From contig NZ_QRIL01000001.1 of the NCBI RefSeq assembly GCF_003471165.1, forward strand, positions 229,608 to 293,607: DNA of 64,000 nt, read 5' to 3'. A program made the position numbers and the translations under genes. This document shows, one piece after another, positions 28,749 through 40,400 of this stretch. Source of the stretch: Ruminococcus sp. AM22-13. GTDB lineage: Bacteria > Bacillota > Clostridia > Lachnospirales > Lachnospiraceae. Within the stretch, counting starts at the first letter, position 1, and each line of letters opens with the position of its first letter. Under the pieces are notes generated by a model, which was given only the letters and a program-made list of their open reading frames with translations, was not told the origin of the DNA and searched no databases.

Positions 28749-28967
28749 TTATTCTGATAATTGTCTTAATAATTCCAGATCGCTGTTTTTCACCTTGAGA
28801 TTTGTCTCGATTTTCTCTCCTTCAGGAGTGGTAAATACAATCTCAATAATGCTTCCCTCTCTGATTCCCTTGCGTGAAACCGCCTGACAGAATGCAGGGA
28901 ATTTCGGATGGTTTCTTTTGAAGGTGTTCCATGCACCTGTAAACTTCATCATATTTCTAATATTCAT
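28749..28967 (-). CDS. Small conserved protein, formerly downstream of metA
   Basis: The 72-residue protein (FTGAWNTFKRNHPKFPAFCQ, then REGSIIEIVFTTPEGEKIETN and DLELLRQLSE) has no domain I can name. It looks like a small cytoplasmic Clostridia protein. In the uninterrupted chromosome the metA stop would lie at 28992, only 24 nt upstream of this ATG, so it was probably the last gene of the rlu-ligA-metA operon. The 30-kb element now separates it from that promoter, and any expression must come from read-through of element sequence. Confidence 0.65.
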   Translation of the reverse strand: MNIRNMMKFTGAWNTFKRNHPKFPAFCQAVSRKGIREGSIIEIVFTTPEGEKIETNLKVKNSDLELLRQLSE

Positions 28968-28985
28968 TGTATCAGATATCCTTTC

Positions 28986-29055
28986 TGCCCTTTAAATCTC
29001 GCTGAAATCCGGTGTTCCGTACAGGTCGAATGGAGTGCTCTGATATACATAATAA
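28986..29055. repeat. Left attachment-site copy (duplicate metA 3' end)
   Basis: Positions 28986-29048 are identical to 58923-58985 (63 bp). After one mismatch six more bases match. The copy includes the metA stop (28992-28994) and its last 21 codons. The original metA tail stayed on this side when the element inserted. Confidence 0.95.
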
Positions 29056-29120
29056 GTATCTAATCTCATATTCTTTTCGACCTCAAAAAGCACTGAATTA
29101 TAGCTATTTCTGAGCTATTA

Positions 29121-29164
29121 TACACCACCATTTTCTCTCTGTACACCATTTTTACGCCATTTTT
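29121..29164. promoter_or_regulatory. Left arm-type integrase repeats
   Basis: TACACCACCATTTT (29121) and GTACACCATTTTTAC followed by GCCATTTTT (29141-29164) repeat the motif found at the right end (58822-58866) in the same orientation. Such sites are the usual arm-binding sites of tyrosine integrases. Confidence 0.65.
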
Positions 29165-30393
29165 CATGCACCAAACTGAATAATTTTTCTGGTAAGTGAT
29201 GAAGAATCTGAATTTTCTAATCCTATTGTGTCTTCTAACAGTTTCATATCGTCTACTTTCTTCTGTTCCAAAACACTCGTATATAAATCCATTGTCATCT
29301 TCAAGCTAGCATGTCCAAGATATGTCTGCACAGTCTTAGGTGGGATTCCAGCTTCAAAACAGCGTGTGGCAAACGTATGTCTGAATGCATGTCCTGAAAA
29401 TTTCTCCATTGAATCCAGCGGATCACGCATAAGGTTTATTTCGTCCACAATTTTTTTAATAGCGTCCATATAAATCTGAGAATTTAGTGGCGTACCAAAT
29501 TTTGTTGTGAACAGTAAATCTGGAAATTTCAACTTACCTTTATATGGAGAATTGTTACAGATTATCTTATGAAGTACAATTTGTTTCTGCAACGCTTCTC
29601 TGCAAAAACTATTAATCGGCACTGTCCTGTTACTGGATTGTGTCTTTGGTAAGTCAATATGAAATTCTTTCTGTTCATCTCCATCCAACTTCTGATATAG
29701 TAATGTTTTAGTTACCTTAATTTCATTCTTTGTTAAGTCAATATCATTTTCACTCAAAGCAAACAACTCACCAGGACGTAATCCTGTATTTATAGCAACA
29801 ACAAAAAGATTATAATAAAATGTGCCTGCGCTGCATTCAAAAAATGCTTTCTGATCTTCCCTCGTAAGTGCTTTCACTTCATTTTGAGGTTTGTTAATCG
29901 GTAACCGTACACCTCTTGTCGGATTTTTTACCAGAAGATTATCTTCCATAGCTCTATCCAGCATATCAATGAGCAGAACTCTTATTTTATTTAATGTCTC
30001 CCACTGATATCCTTTCATATATATCTGATTAATCGTGTCAGTTATCATCAACTTTGTAATGTCTGTCAAACGTTTATTTCCCAGATATGGCTTGATATGT
30101 TTGGTATATACGCTTTCATAATGTCTCTTAGAATTAGGTCTGATAACCGGAATTTTATATACTCTCATCCATTTCTCATACCACTGGTCAAGTGTTGTAT
30201 TCGGTTCAACAACATTCCTCATTTTCTCATTGTCTGCAACTGCCACAGCTATTTTATTTTTAACTTCCTTTAATGTAGAGCCATAAACTTGTGTTCGTTT
30301 ACCAAATCTGTCCACAAATCTTCCAGAATATTTGCCATCTTTTCTTTGTGACAACCCTTTTCCGAGTTCTTTACCTTTTAAATCTTTTCCCAT
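29164..30393 (-). CDS. int: Tyrosine integrase (Tn916/phage Int type)
   Basis: The 409-residue recombinase starts at ATG 30393, with AAAGGA 9 nt upstream; ATG 30411 is alternative. The N-terminal arm-binding domain (GLSQRKDGKYSGRFVDRFGK) is followed by a SAM-like core-binding domain (about 65-150; TTLDQWYEKWMRVYKIPVI) and the catalytic domain with Arg in TGLRPGELFAL (about 201), HAFRHTFATR (about 339), LGHASLKMT and nucleophile Tyr in MDLYTSV (about 369). It would catalyse insertion into, and excision from, the metA 3' end. Its stop touches the arm-type repeats, so the gene is at the element boundary as expected. Confidence 0.95.
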   Translation of the reverse strand: MGKDLKGKELGKGLSQRKDGKYSGRFVDRFGKRTQVYGSTLKEVKNKIAVAVADNEKMRNVVEPNTTLDQWYEKWMRVYKIPVIRPNSKRHYESVYTKHIKPYLGNKRLTDITKLMITDTINQIYMKGYQWETLNKIRVLLIDMLDRAMEDNLLVKNPTRGVRLPINKPQNEVKALTREDQKAFFECSAGTFYYNLFVVAINTGLRPGELFALSENDIDLTKNEIKVTKTLLYQKLDGDEQKEFHIDLPKTQSSNRTVPINSFCREALQKQIVLHKIICNNSPYKGKLKFPDLLFTTKFGTPLNSQIYMDAIKKIVDEINLMRDPLDSMEKFSGHAFRHTFATRCFEAGIPPKTVQTYLGHASLKMTMDLYTSVLEQKKVDDMKLLEDTIGLENSDSSSLTRKIIQFGA

Positions 30394-30483
30394 CGTATCG
30401 TGTCCTTTCATATTTCACATACGATAGAAACCTTTGTGCATAGTTTACCATAGTATGTGAATATTAGCAATTCCTCAAGTATC

Positions 30484-30511
30484 AAAAAAGGAGAGCCACA
30501 TCTGACTCTCC
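30484..30511 (-). terminator. Terminator after the AP2-like gene
   Basis: Minus strand GGAGAG and CTCTCC arms (30511-30506, 30495-30490) are followed by TTTTTTGA. A second inverted repeat, CTGCTGCC/GGCAGCAG, lies just upstream at about 30541-30578. Confidence 0.7.
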
Positions 30512-30599
30512 CGTATCATTTCTTTCTATATAAATTATCCTGCTGCCAGCACAGATTCTTCTCCTGCATAGGCAGCAGCATCACATGATTCCAGTTACA

Positions 30600-31289
30600 T
30601 CAAGCAGTGATTTCGTCAAACTTCCAGTTAATCATAGCCTGGTATAGCTTATCCGGGATGACATCTTTATAACAGTCTGCTATGTATATGATTTCTGCCA
30701 ACTTATGAGCTTTATATACTTCGTAAGCTTCTTCTATCGTATCGAAATATCCCAGCTGGACACCTTTTTTCTTCTTTGTGTTTTCAGAGTCCTCTGTTTC
30801 GCAGCTTTCTCTGACTGTAGCCTGATATTTCCCGGTCTTTTTTGAATATGTTACTCCGGTCGGTAATCCGTTCTTTTTTCTTCCATGAATATGCACGAAC
30901 AGATCATTGATCCGCTTCGGTACAAAGATACAAGTGTCTGGACTGTATATTTTATTCCCCGGCACCAAAATATCCTTATCCAGTTCCGCTGTAGGTTCTC
31001 CCTCGATTTCATAGAAGTTGTGATCTACCCATTCATAAAATGACTTTTTATCATCTAACCATTCATCACAAATCGTACAATCCTTGTAATCCGGTCTTAC
31101 CTTATGATAATTCTCGTTATAACATCTTGTTTTCATATTGCTTTTCAGATTATATTTCTGTTCTTTTGTCGGCTTCGTATAATTTACCATGTTTCTTTTG
31201 TCGTGCCACTTCCATAGCAAGCACGCCAAAACCATGCATAAACATAACAACCAGCAAAAACTCATTATTCTTTTACTTATAAATATCAC
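30600..31289 (-). CDS. Phage-type AP2/HNH-associated DNA-binding protein
   Basis: The frame has 229 codons from GTG 31289. The recognisable part starts at MVNYTKPTKEQKYNLKSNMK (about residue 34), so the hydrophobic first 33 residues may not be translated. It has TRCYNENYHKVRPDYKDCTI, a zinc-like Cys pair (CTIC), KDILVPGNKIYSPDTCIFVP and an AP2-like domain (GVTYSKKTGKYQATV ... QLGYFDTIEEAYEVYKAHK), the pattern of HNH/AP2 homing-endonuclease-like phage proteins. A canonical HNH catalytic motif is not evident, so nuclease activity is doubtful. It lies between the integrase and the tape-measure gene and has its own terminator. Confidence 0.7.
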   Translation of the reverse strand: MIFISKRIMSFCWLLCLCMVLACLLWKWHDKRNMVNYTKPTKEQKYNLKSNMKTRCYNENYHKVRPDYKDCTICDEWLDDKKSFYEWVDHNFYEIEGEPTAELDKDILVPGNKIYSPDTCIFVPKRINDLFVHIHGRKKNGLPTGVTYSKKTGKYQATVRESCETEDSENTKKKKGVQLGYFDTIEEAYEVYKAHKLAEIIYIADCYKDVIPDKLYQAMINWKFDEITA

Positions 31290-31375
31290 CGAAGTGACAC
31301 TCTCCTTTCATCCGTTCAATTACCCATGAATCTTTCATGCGTTTTCTCCTTGTATTCCTTATTTTTCCAAACAAA

Positions 31376-31418
31376 ATAAGCCTGTACTCCACTGTTTTTC
31401 AGTGAAATACAGACTTAT
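31376..31418 (-). terminator. Terminator after the tape-measure gene
   Basis: Minus strand ATAAG-x-CTGTA-xxx-CACTG pairs with CAGTG-xxx-TACAG-x-CTTAT in one long interrupted stem (31418-31376), followed by TTTTG. It lies 12 nt after the tape-measure stop. Confidence 0.8.
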
Positions 31419-31430
31419 CTCTTTTATTCC

Positions 31431-34400
31431 TTATCTAACCTTTTTCCAGTCTCGTTTATTTTTCTCCATGTGTTTCTGGATTGCTTTTTCCATCAGCTTC
31501 TCTGCGTCCTCTTCACTCTTTATGACTGGATTGTTAAAGATGAAGTGGTTTTCAGCTACTATTTCTGTATTCTGATTTTGAACTGCTGCACCCGGTGACA
31601 GGATCGGTTTCGCCATCATTTCATTGAATGCGTTCAGTGTAGCCACAGTAGGCTTCAGCTGATCCGTAAATTCTTTGGTAAGGACGGTTTCACCTGGATT
31701 TGCACCAATCAGTACAGAATCTCCGCGTGGTATTAAAGCATCTCCACCAATCATATCAAGTATGTTAGCAGGAATACCATTACGTACAACACCGCCTTTT
31801 GAGAATCCATAAGCTTTGTATGCTTTCAGAATCTTATTTTTGAGCGGAGCGCCCCAGGTATCATAACTTCCAACTCCCGGAGTTTTAATCTGAAGGATAT
31901 CAGCAAGTTTCTGCATATCATTACGTGTAACTTGTTTACCTTTGGAATAGAAATATCCAGCTAACTGACTAACTCCACTAGGAACATCCGTTGCCCCGTC
32001 TGGACGATTTGGAAGAGCATTAAACCAGTCTTTCAGGTAAGCTTTCTGAAATCCTTCAACAGCGGTACTTGACTGATTGCTTCGGAATGCCCCATTTTTA
32101 TAAGCGTATTCCATAGCTTCTCTGAGATTGTTACCTTCTTTAGAAGTGTCAATACCTACTCTATCAGCATATCGCTTAATTGCACCATAATGTTCATCTG
32201 GCATAATATGTACCGTACACTCAGCTTTTGCAAGACCCGGACCACCATTTGCAATAATCTTGCATTTTCTGGTTAAGGATTCATCTCTTGACATTAACCC
32301 AAGTTTACTAAGTGGTGCAGCTACACCTGTAACAACACCAGAAGTTGAGACTTTTGCAACTGATTTATCTGTACTCGACCATTCAATATCAGAATGTTCT
32401 GGTTTACTTGGTGACCATGTAGCTTTCAATGAATATTTTAAATGACTGTATGTCAGATAAATCTCTGTTGCATTCAGCTTCAGAGAATATGTCGTTCCAT
32501 TTACTTTTCCCGGCGTTACATTTCCTGCATCATCTGAATTATCGCTTTTCTTCAAAGTATCATCCAATACTTTGTCCGCTGATCCATTGTTACCACCCTG
32601 TCCGTTGCTGGCTCCGGGTATCTTGGATGTGTCCATCTTATAGACACCTTCCCATGCTTTTGTTGCATTTACGGCAGCAGTATTAAAATCAGCGGCTTTG
32701 GTAATCATCTGGTCAAACGTCTGGGAAACTTTCATTCCGTACTGATCCATCACATCACCAAGATGCTTATATGTACTGTCATAGTTTGACTTCACATTAT
32801 TAAGCATGTTATTAATGACAGCTTCCTGAAAACTGGTATTCTTCTTCAGTGCATCCAATGTATTATCCAGTGCATTTTCTGCATCCTCCTGAAGATTCTC
32901 ATATCCGGTTTTCTTCATTTCAACTTCATGCTCATGAACCGTGTCCTGCATATCCTCTTCCGCGTCTGCTAATTCTGCCTTTAACTTTTCTAATCTGGCA
33001 CGGGCAGCAGCATTTGTTGTTCCCTCTAAGGCAGCAATAGAAGATTTCAGTGCATTGATATCTTTGGATTTCTTCTTTATATTCTTATCATAGTCATAGT
33101 ATTTCTCTTTCGCATCCAGTGCTTCCAGACGTTTATCAATATTATCCTGCAACAGGTCATTCTCTGTTTTGACCTGGGTTTCATATACAGATATCATCTG
33201 CTGCCTGTATTCTGCCAGTGAAGAGGAGGCATTTTGTATGCCTTTCAACAGTTCCTCTGTTTTTTCTTTGTATTCTTCTGCACTGTAACAGCCATTTTTG
33301 TACTGTTCTTCCAGTTTATCCAGTGCAACCCTGTAGTTTGCAAGCTTGTCTTTTGTCAGATCAATGGATTCCTGTAGCAGCAGAACATTTGTAAGACCAT
33401 TCTCCGTCAGAGAACCATCATCATTATAAAAGCTGTCCTCGTCACCGAGAAGTTTCTGCATGGTCTGGTACTCCGTAAGCACACTGTCGATCTTATCCTG
33501 AAGATCATCAAACGGTTTCCAGCGCAGTTCCATAATCTTATTCTTCAGTTCTTCTATACTGCTTCCAAGATTTAGTATCTGTTCATCAATTTTTGCAATC
33601 GAATCCAGATATTCCTGCGCTTCCTCATTGTTCCAGCTGCTGAAATGTGCATCATAGTATTCCGCCTTTTCTGCCCTCAGCTTCTGAAGTGCCAGAATCT
33701 GGCGATTGTCTGTCTTGATCCGTTCGGTGTAATCTTTTTCAGATATCTGTCGGTCAGGATTATCTGTTACTTCCTTGTAACTGATTGCAGCATCCTGCTT
33801 TGAACCAGCTCTTTCCCAACGGTCAACCGCCCATTGTTTTACATTTTCTCTTGCATCCTGAATCGCCTGTGTCAGTTCCTGAATATGAGTATCTGCTTCC
33901 ACGTATGTCGTTTTCAGCTCCGTATACTGTTTCAGCATCTCCTGATATGCTTTATCTTTACGATTATTGCCATTCGTTTTGAGATATTCTTTCATTCTCT
34001 TCTGGACAGCTTTCATCTCTTTGGAAGTCCAGTCTTTCTGATACTGCGCATAATCACGCTGTTTTTTCATATCCTTATAATAAACAGAACCAATCTTCTG
34101 ACTCTTGCCATTTGCGATTCTGTTCTCAGCTTTGGCAGAATAATAGTCTTCAGCAGCTTTACGTTTGCCAATAATCAGATCATAGGAATCATAGACATTA
34201 TCAACTTTTGCTTTAGCAAGCTTCAGTTTCTGTGCTCGTTTTTCACGGTTAGTGTCCTTTGCATCCAGATATTTGTCGATCCATTCTTTATAAGCATCCA
34301 CCGCAGCTTTCTGACTTGCAGATAGAGATTCAATGTCAATGGTCTTACCTTCATCAATCTTTTTCTTCAATGCCGGAGTAAGATACTGGCTGACTGTAGC

Positions 34401-37400
34401 ATCTGCTGCCACTTTCTGTGCATAATCCCAGTATTTTTTCATGGCTGCCTTAGATGCATCAATCTCTTCCTGTGTGCTTGCAATCGCTTTTTCATAATAC
34501 TTCTGGGATTTCGTATAATGACTATTGTCACTTTCTGCATAGTCCGTATACTTAGAAGTTGTCCGATCCAGACGATCCATAGCAGTTTCTACCCAGTCCA
34601 TAGCATTATCGTTCAGTTTCTTAACCGCATTTTCAAGGGCTTCATCTACTTTATCAGCTGCATCACTGGTTGTTTTTCCCAGACTCTGTGCTGCTTTCGT
34701 ATTGTTATTAACGGCAGCAGTATTCGCTGTAGATGGACTACTGCCGGAATATGTCTTGTGCCCGGATGCAATATTTACCTGGCTGACAGAAATTCCACCT
34801 CTTACCATGGCTGTACCGGATGCTTTTGCCATTCCGCGGCTGTTCACAAAGCCCTGTTCCAGCAAAGATTCCGTCTGTAAATGGTTAAATACGATACTTC
34901 CAGCCGGAATATACTGAAATTCCGCACCGTTATCCCCGACCGTATGCCATGTTCCGGTTGCCGGATCAACTACGATCTCTCTTCCCAGTTCTCCAACCAG
35001 TGTCATACCGCCTGTTTTTGTTCCCCAGTTGCCTTTTGCATCTGCATGACCGACCAAATGAGGGTAATGTGCACTTCCAGATACATGAGCGCTACCGCTT
35101 GCACCGCCTGCTCCCTTTGTTGGCGCGCTTGTATTTGTCCAGTTGACAGTTCCTGTCGCGGTAAAACTTGTCTTAACCTGACTTACATTATTCGTCCAGT
35201 TAACCTGACCATTGGAAGTATGCATCTGTGCAGCCCAGGCATCCACTTTTCCGGTGTTGTTGTCCCACTCTACTGTTCCCTGAGATTTCTTCTCCTCTGC
35301 TGCATAAGCATCTACAACTGAAGAATCCACGCCTGCTTCTACCATCATTTTCGGTGTCAGTGCCTGAATGGATGCTGTAATCGTCGTTTCAGAGGTTGTG
35401 TCTATTCCAAGTGTTGCTTTGATCTCCGGGGTTAATCCGTCAATCTCACTTACAAGACTGTCCACCTGACCTTGTGCTTCAGATGTATCTGCACCGACTG
35501 CCGCCTGTAATTCCACGTTGTTCTGAGCCTGCTGGAACTGCTGTAATAAAGATAACGTGTTTCCAAGCTCTCCATCCACCTGAGAAGTATCAACATTCAT
35601 TACCGCCGGAGCTTCCAGCATCTGTTTCTGAGTTACACAATACTGGATCACCGTGTTTGCATCATCCACCTGTGATGAATCTACTTCCAGAGTACCTTTG
35701 TAATCCTGCATCTGCTGGATCGTATTATCCAGAGTCTTGACCTTATCTTCCGTACTATCAATATCTGAAACATCTATCTGGATATCCAGGTCTTTGTCGC
35801 CGGACAGTTCTTCAATCCTGCCTTTCGCTTCTCCTGCTGCCATACCCAGATCCCCCAATGTCTTGATAGCTTCGTCAGCCCAGTCAAATTCACCGCCGAA
35901 CTCTTCCATCTCTCCAAACATTGCCTGTACCATTGGCAACGACAGATTTAATCCGTCTGCAAAGTCCTGCATAGTACGCTGACCTGCAATCTTATACTCA
36001 CCACTTGCTTCATCCAGTTCCATCAGTCCGGCTTTTGTCGCCTTTGCACAGAACTCCGCAACATCCAGTCCGGTTCTGTTCCCGTCTGAATCATGGTTAA
36101 AATAATGCTCAATACTATCTATATAAGAAGAAACTGCTTCTGCATCTTCTGTATCTACAGAATCCGGGACGATAAAATCCACTGCTGCTTTATAAGAATT
36201 TGTTCCTATCCTTCCATAATCCTCAGAATCCGTATTCTGTGTTACATCCTCAATGTGATCCAATGCTCCCATAGCATCGTCAAACATATCTCCTGACTCA
36301 GAAGTATTCTGTTTATCCAGCCAATTCTGATATGCCCCTGTTGCTTCTCTGAGTGATGCAGACAGCAGATCAAGCTGGTTACACTGATTCACTAATCCAT
36401 CATTCTCAGATAACAGTGCATCTATACTACTCTGGATGGTCTGTGCATTCTGACTTTTTGCATCAGATAAATTTCTCAGTTCATCCCGAAGCCGCTCGAT
36501 TTCTGCAATGTTCTGCATATATTGCGCCTGTTTTTCCAGTTTCTGATTCTCATTCGTCTGGATTGCTTCCTCTGCTTTTGCTTTTTGCAGTTCCCGGACT
36601 TTCTCGGCATTCAGATGTAGTGCGCCATTGTTATATTCCAATGCAGAGGTGTAATCTGAAAGCTCATCTGAATTAAAATCATCCAAAGATATAGACTTCC
36701 CTGTTGACTGTGAAGCGAGAACTGAAGTTGCTTTCTCAATCCCGGATAACGCTTCCTGTGCATTTATGATCTGGTCTGCCAAATCTGAGACAGCTTCGGT
36801 TGTTGTGTCCACAGAAGCTCCTGCACTGGATGAAATGACTCCTAACTGTGTAAGCATATTCACCAGCTTCGCCACTTCACCGCTGGATGTATCAGAAATC
36901 AGTCCACACTCCACTGCTGCATCCACAAGAGCATTAATCTGATCTTCACCTTCTTGTACACCTTCTGTCTCGAAAGCATACTTGAAGTCTGTATCTGTCA
37001 AACCAAGTTCTTTCAGGGAATCTGCATTCTTCTTTATCTCTTTTCCGAACTTTGAAGTGTCTTTTCCTGATAAAGCATCACTAAACTGATTCGCAGCGAT
37101 AGCCGTATCATTTAACTGATCTCTTACCTCCGAGAACTGATCCGCAAACTGAGACATATCAGAATTCTTTAATAAAGACTGTATCGCCGTATCTACCGTT
37201 TCAAACTCTCCTGCTGCCTGTGTGATCTTATCAGAATCGCGTTCTGTCAGTGCATCATTATAATTCTTTACTGCTTTTGTATAATCATTCAGCCATTTCA
37301 GAGCTGTCTGGTCTTTCCCATCAGCTTTAAATGTCTGTTCTTCTGCAACCAGCTTCGCTTCCTGTGCCTGTTCATAAAGATCACCATATTTTCCAAGTAT

Positions 37401-40400
37401 TTCATTGGCTTCTGATAATCCTCCTGATGCGTTATCCAGCATCACGCTTAATGTATCAGATTCTCCATACTGTTTCTCAATGGATTTGGCATCATCCATA
37501 AAGTCATTCAATGCCTGTTTTGCCGTTACAGAATCCGCTTTAAAATGGACATCCATTGTAATTCCGTCCATTTCCGGTTCTATCGTAAATACTTCATCCC
37601 CGTATTCTTTCTTCAGATCATTAATAGATTTTTTGATTGCTTCAGATTCTTTGGAACCATTATCAAGGAATTGTCCAAGATAAGTGTGGCGTTTCTTCTC
37701 TACTTTTTTCTCTGCTTCCTCAATCCCTTTTTTGTTCTCGTTCTGGAACTGGCTGGCTTCTTTTTGTGAAACCTTATCCAAAAGTGCAATCTGTTCTTCC
37801 AGACTTCCATTAATCAGGTCAATCCCGGCTACCTGACTGTGGTAGGAATCTGTCAGTGACTCCTGAATAGATAACAGTTCGCTCTTTGCGCTGGCAGCTT
37901 CCTGTTCGGTCAAAGTCCCAGAAGATAATGCGGTACGAAGTTCTGTGATTCTCTCAATGTTATCCTGCAAGGATGTATTATTTTCCTGCCATTCGGTACC
38001 TGCCTGTTTTGCGGAAGATACCGCTTCCTCAACAGAATGTTGATATGCACTAAACGCAGATACGGCAGCCGTTACCCCAGCAGCCACCAGAATAAGTGGA
38101 TTCGCCATTAATGTAGCCCACAAACCAGATAATGCACCAGATAAAGAGAATGTTGATGCCGCTGCTGCACCTTCTGCGGTTGACAAGCCCATTGCTGCTA
38201 CCGATGCCTGTGCTTCTGCACTGCTCATTCCCTGATTTGTCAGAATTGCTGCCCTCTGTGCATCCGTTAAAGCAGTACTGGACAGAACAAGTCTGGTCTG
38301 TGATTCCGATAATCCCTGTGTCAACGTCAATAATCTCTGGAAAGAATCATCCGGGATATTTACTGCCCTGCTCAGATTCAAAGCATTTCCAAGATTTGAA
38401 AGCTCCCGGAATGCCGCTACAATCTGCTGAATTGCATACACTCCACCTGCTGCACCAAGCCCTGCAATGGCAGACTGAACCAGATTAATGTTATTTGCAA
38501 AATCCACAAGACTCTTGGAACCGTCCAGAAAACCTGAATACAAGTCGCTGGATACGGTAGATGTAGCCAAATTTTCAAGACTTACTTTCAGTGCGTTGGT
38601 CTTTGCTTCCAGTGAAGTCAGGTAATTATCCTCAAATTTTTTCTGTGCGGTGCCGTCTGCATTTAACGCGGTTTCTGTTAAAGACTGCACTTTATCCCAG
38701 TTGTCAAACATGGCAATCAGTTTGTTATACTGGTAGGTACCTGCCATAGCTGTTGCAACTGCTTTCTTTGTATTTCCATCAAAGGTTGACCACTTGCCTG
38801 CAACTTCATCAATGATCGGTTCCGATTCTTTGAACTGTCCATTCACGTCACGCATGGAGATTCCTACTTTATTCAGGACTTTCTCCACATCATTCAGGCT
38901 CTCGCCAGTTTCAGAATCTACAAATTTACCAGCCTTAATCTGGTTCATTCTGGAAAGAATACTCTTCAAGCCTGTACCAATCGAATCATCACTGTCCTGT
39001 GTTACGTCCTTGATTGTTGCAATCATGGCAGCAGTTTTCTCCAGACTGACACCTGCATTATTCGCCTGTGATGCAACTTTTGTCAGTGCCTGTCCGATTC
39101 CTCCGGCATCTGAAGCAGATTCCAAGTCGATACTCGTCAGTACATCATTAATATGCCCTGCCTGATCCGCATTCATCTGGAAACCGTTCAGAGTTGCAGT
39201 CAATACCTCTGACGCATTCTCCGAATCCATCTGTGCATCTTTGGATAGCACCATACTGTCCTTGATAAGCTGATTAGTCTCAGACATGGAACGTCCCTGT
39301 CTTAACCAGCTGTCCGCAGATTTCGCTACATCCGAAGTGATACTTCCAAGTTCCTGTCCCAATGCATTGTAACTCTGCGTCAGATCACTTGCATAAGAAC
39401 GGCTCTCACCTGTAGCCATTGCAAGGTCAGTCTCCAGATCATTAAATTCCTTCACTGTAGAAAGAGCTTCTTTTCCTGCATCCGTAATCTTATACAATCC
39501 ATCCTGCATCAGATTCGCCAGACTGTATGCACTGAAAGCTTCCCTGAAACTGCTTCCCAGAGAAGAAAAGATACTCTGACTTCTCTGTCCTGCTGTATTT
39601 ACACTTCCAAGTGCCTGCTGCAACTGTGTAAGCCCGGAAGTATCTGTCTGTGGAGCCGTGACCGGAACTTCTGCCTGTATATTCCCGGTATTTGCCGCCT
39701 GAGCTGTAGCATCCGTGACCGGATCAGTGTTCACTCTCAGATCAATCTGAATATCCGTAATGCTCTCTACTGCTGCCCGGAGCTGGCTTTCGATCTCTTC
39801 CGCATCCACTTTAAAATGCACCGGAAGTTCCAGATCATTCAATGTAAGGTTCAGATCAGACTGTAAGGATTCCCGATCAACCTGAAGATTTACTTTTACA
39901 GGTTCTTCCCCGGTTCCAAGCTGTCCCACGGCACTTCTAAGCTCTGATATCAGTTGTTCGTCATTGATCTTCAGGTCAACATTGAGAGCTTCCCCTGCTT
40001 CTGTCCCTGCGCTCTGTACTGCGGAACGAATATCTGAAGCAATTTTCTCAGTATTCACCTCAACATCAAGGTCGATCATTGTTTTCGCTGCTTCTGTTGC
40101 AGACATAAGATTTGTCTGTAAAGCATCTTTCAGCTGTGTACCTGTTGCTAACACCTGCTCCGCTATCGAATCTGTCATAGCTGTAAAGTCTGCACCTTTC
40201 AGATCACTCACGGAAAAACTCTGTGTCATATCAGCTCTTGCCTGCTTCATCAGATCAAAGGCATGAGTGATCTGATCCACCTGATTCATCATATCTGTAG
40301 AAAAGTGTTCCGGGAATAAGCTGGTCATTTCTCCCCAGATGGAATCTATAGATACGCCCTTTGTGGAATCCCTGACAATCTTTCCGATATTATTTTGCAA

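Noticed and set aside
33834..34325. 163-codon plus-strand frame opposite the tape-measure gene
   Set aside because: Shadow frame with hydrophobic chance composition and no ribosome site.
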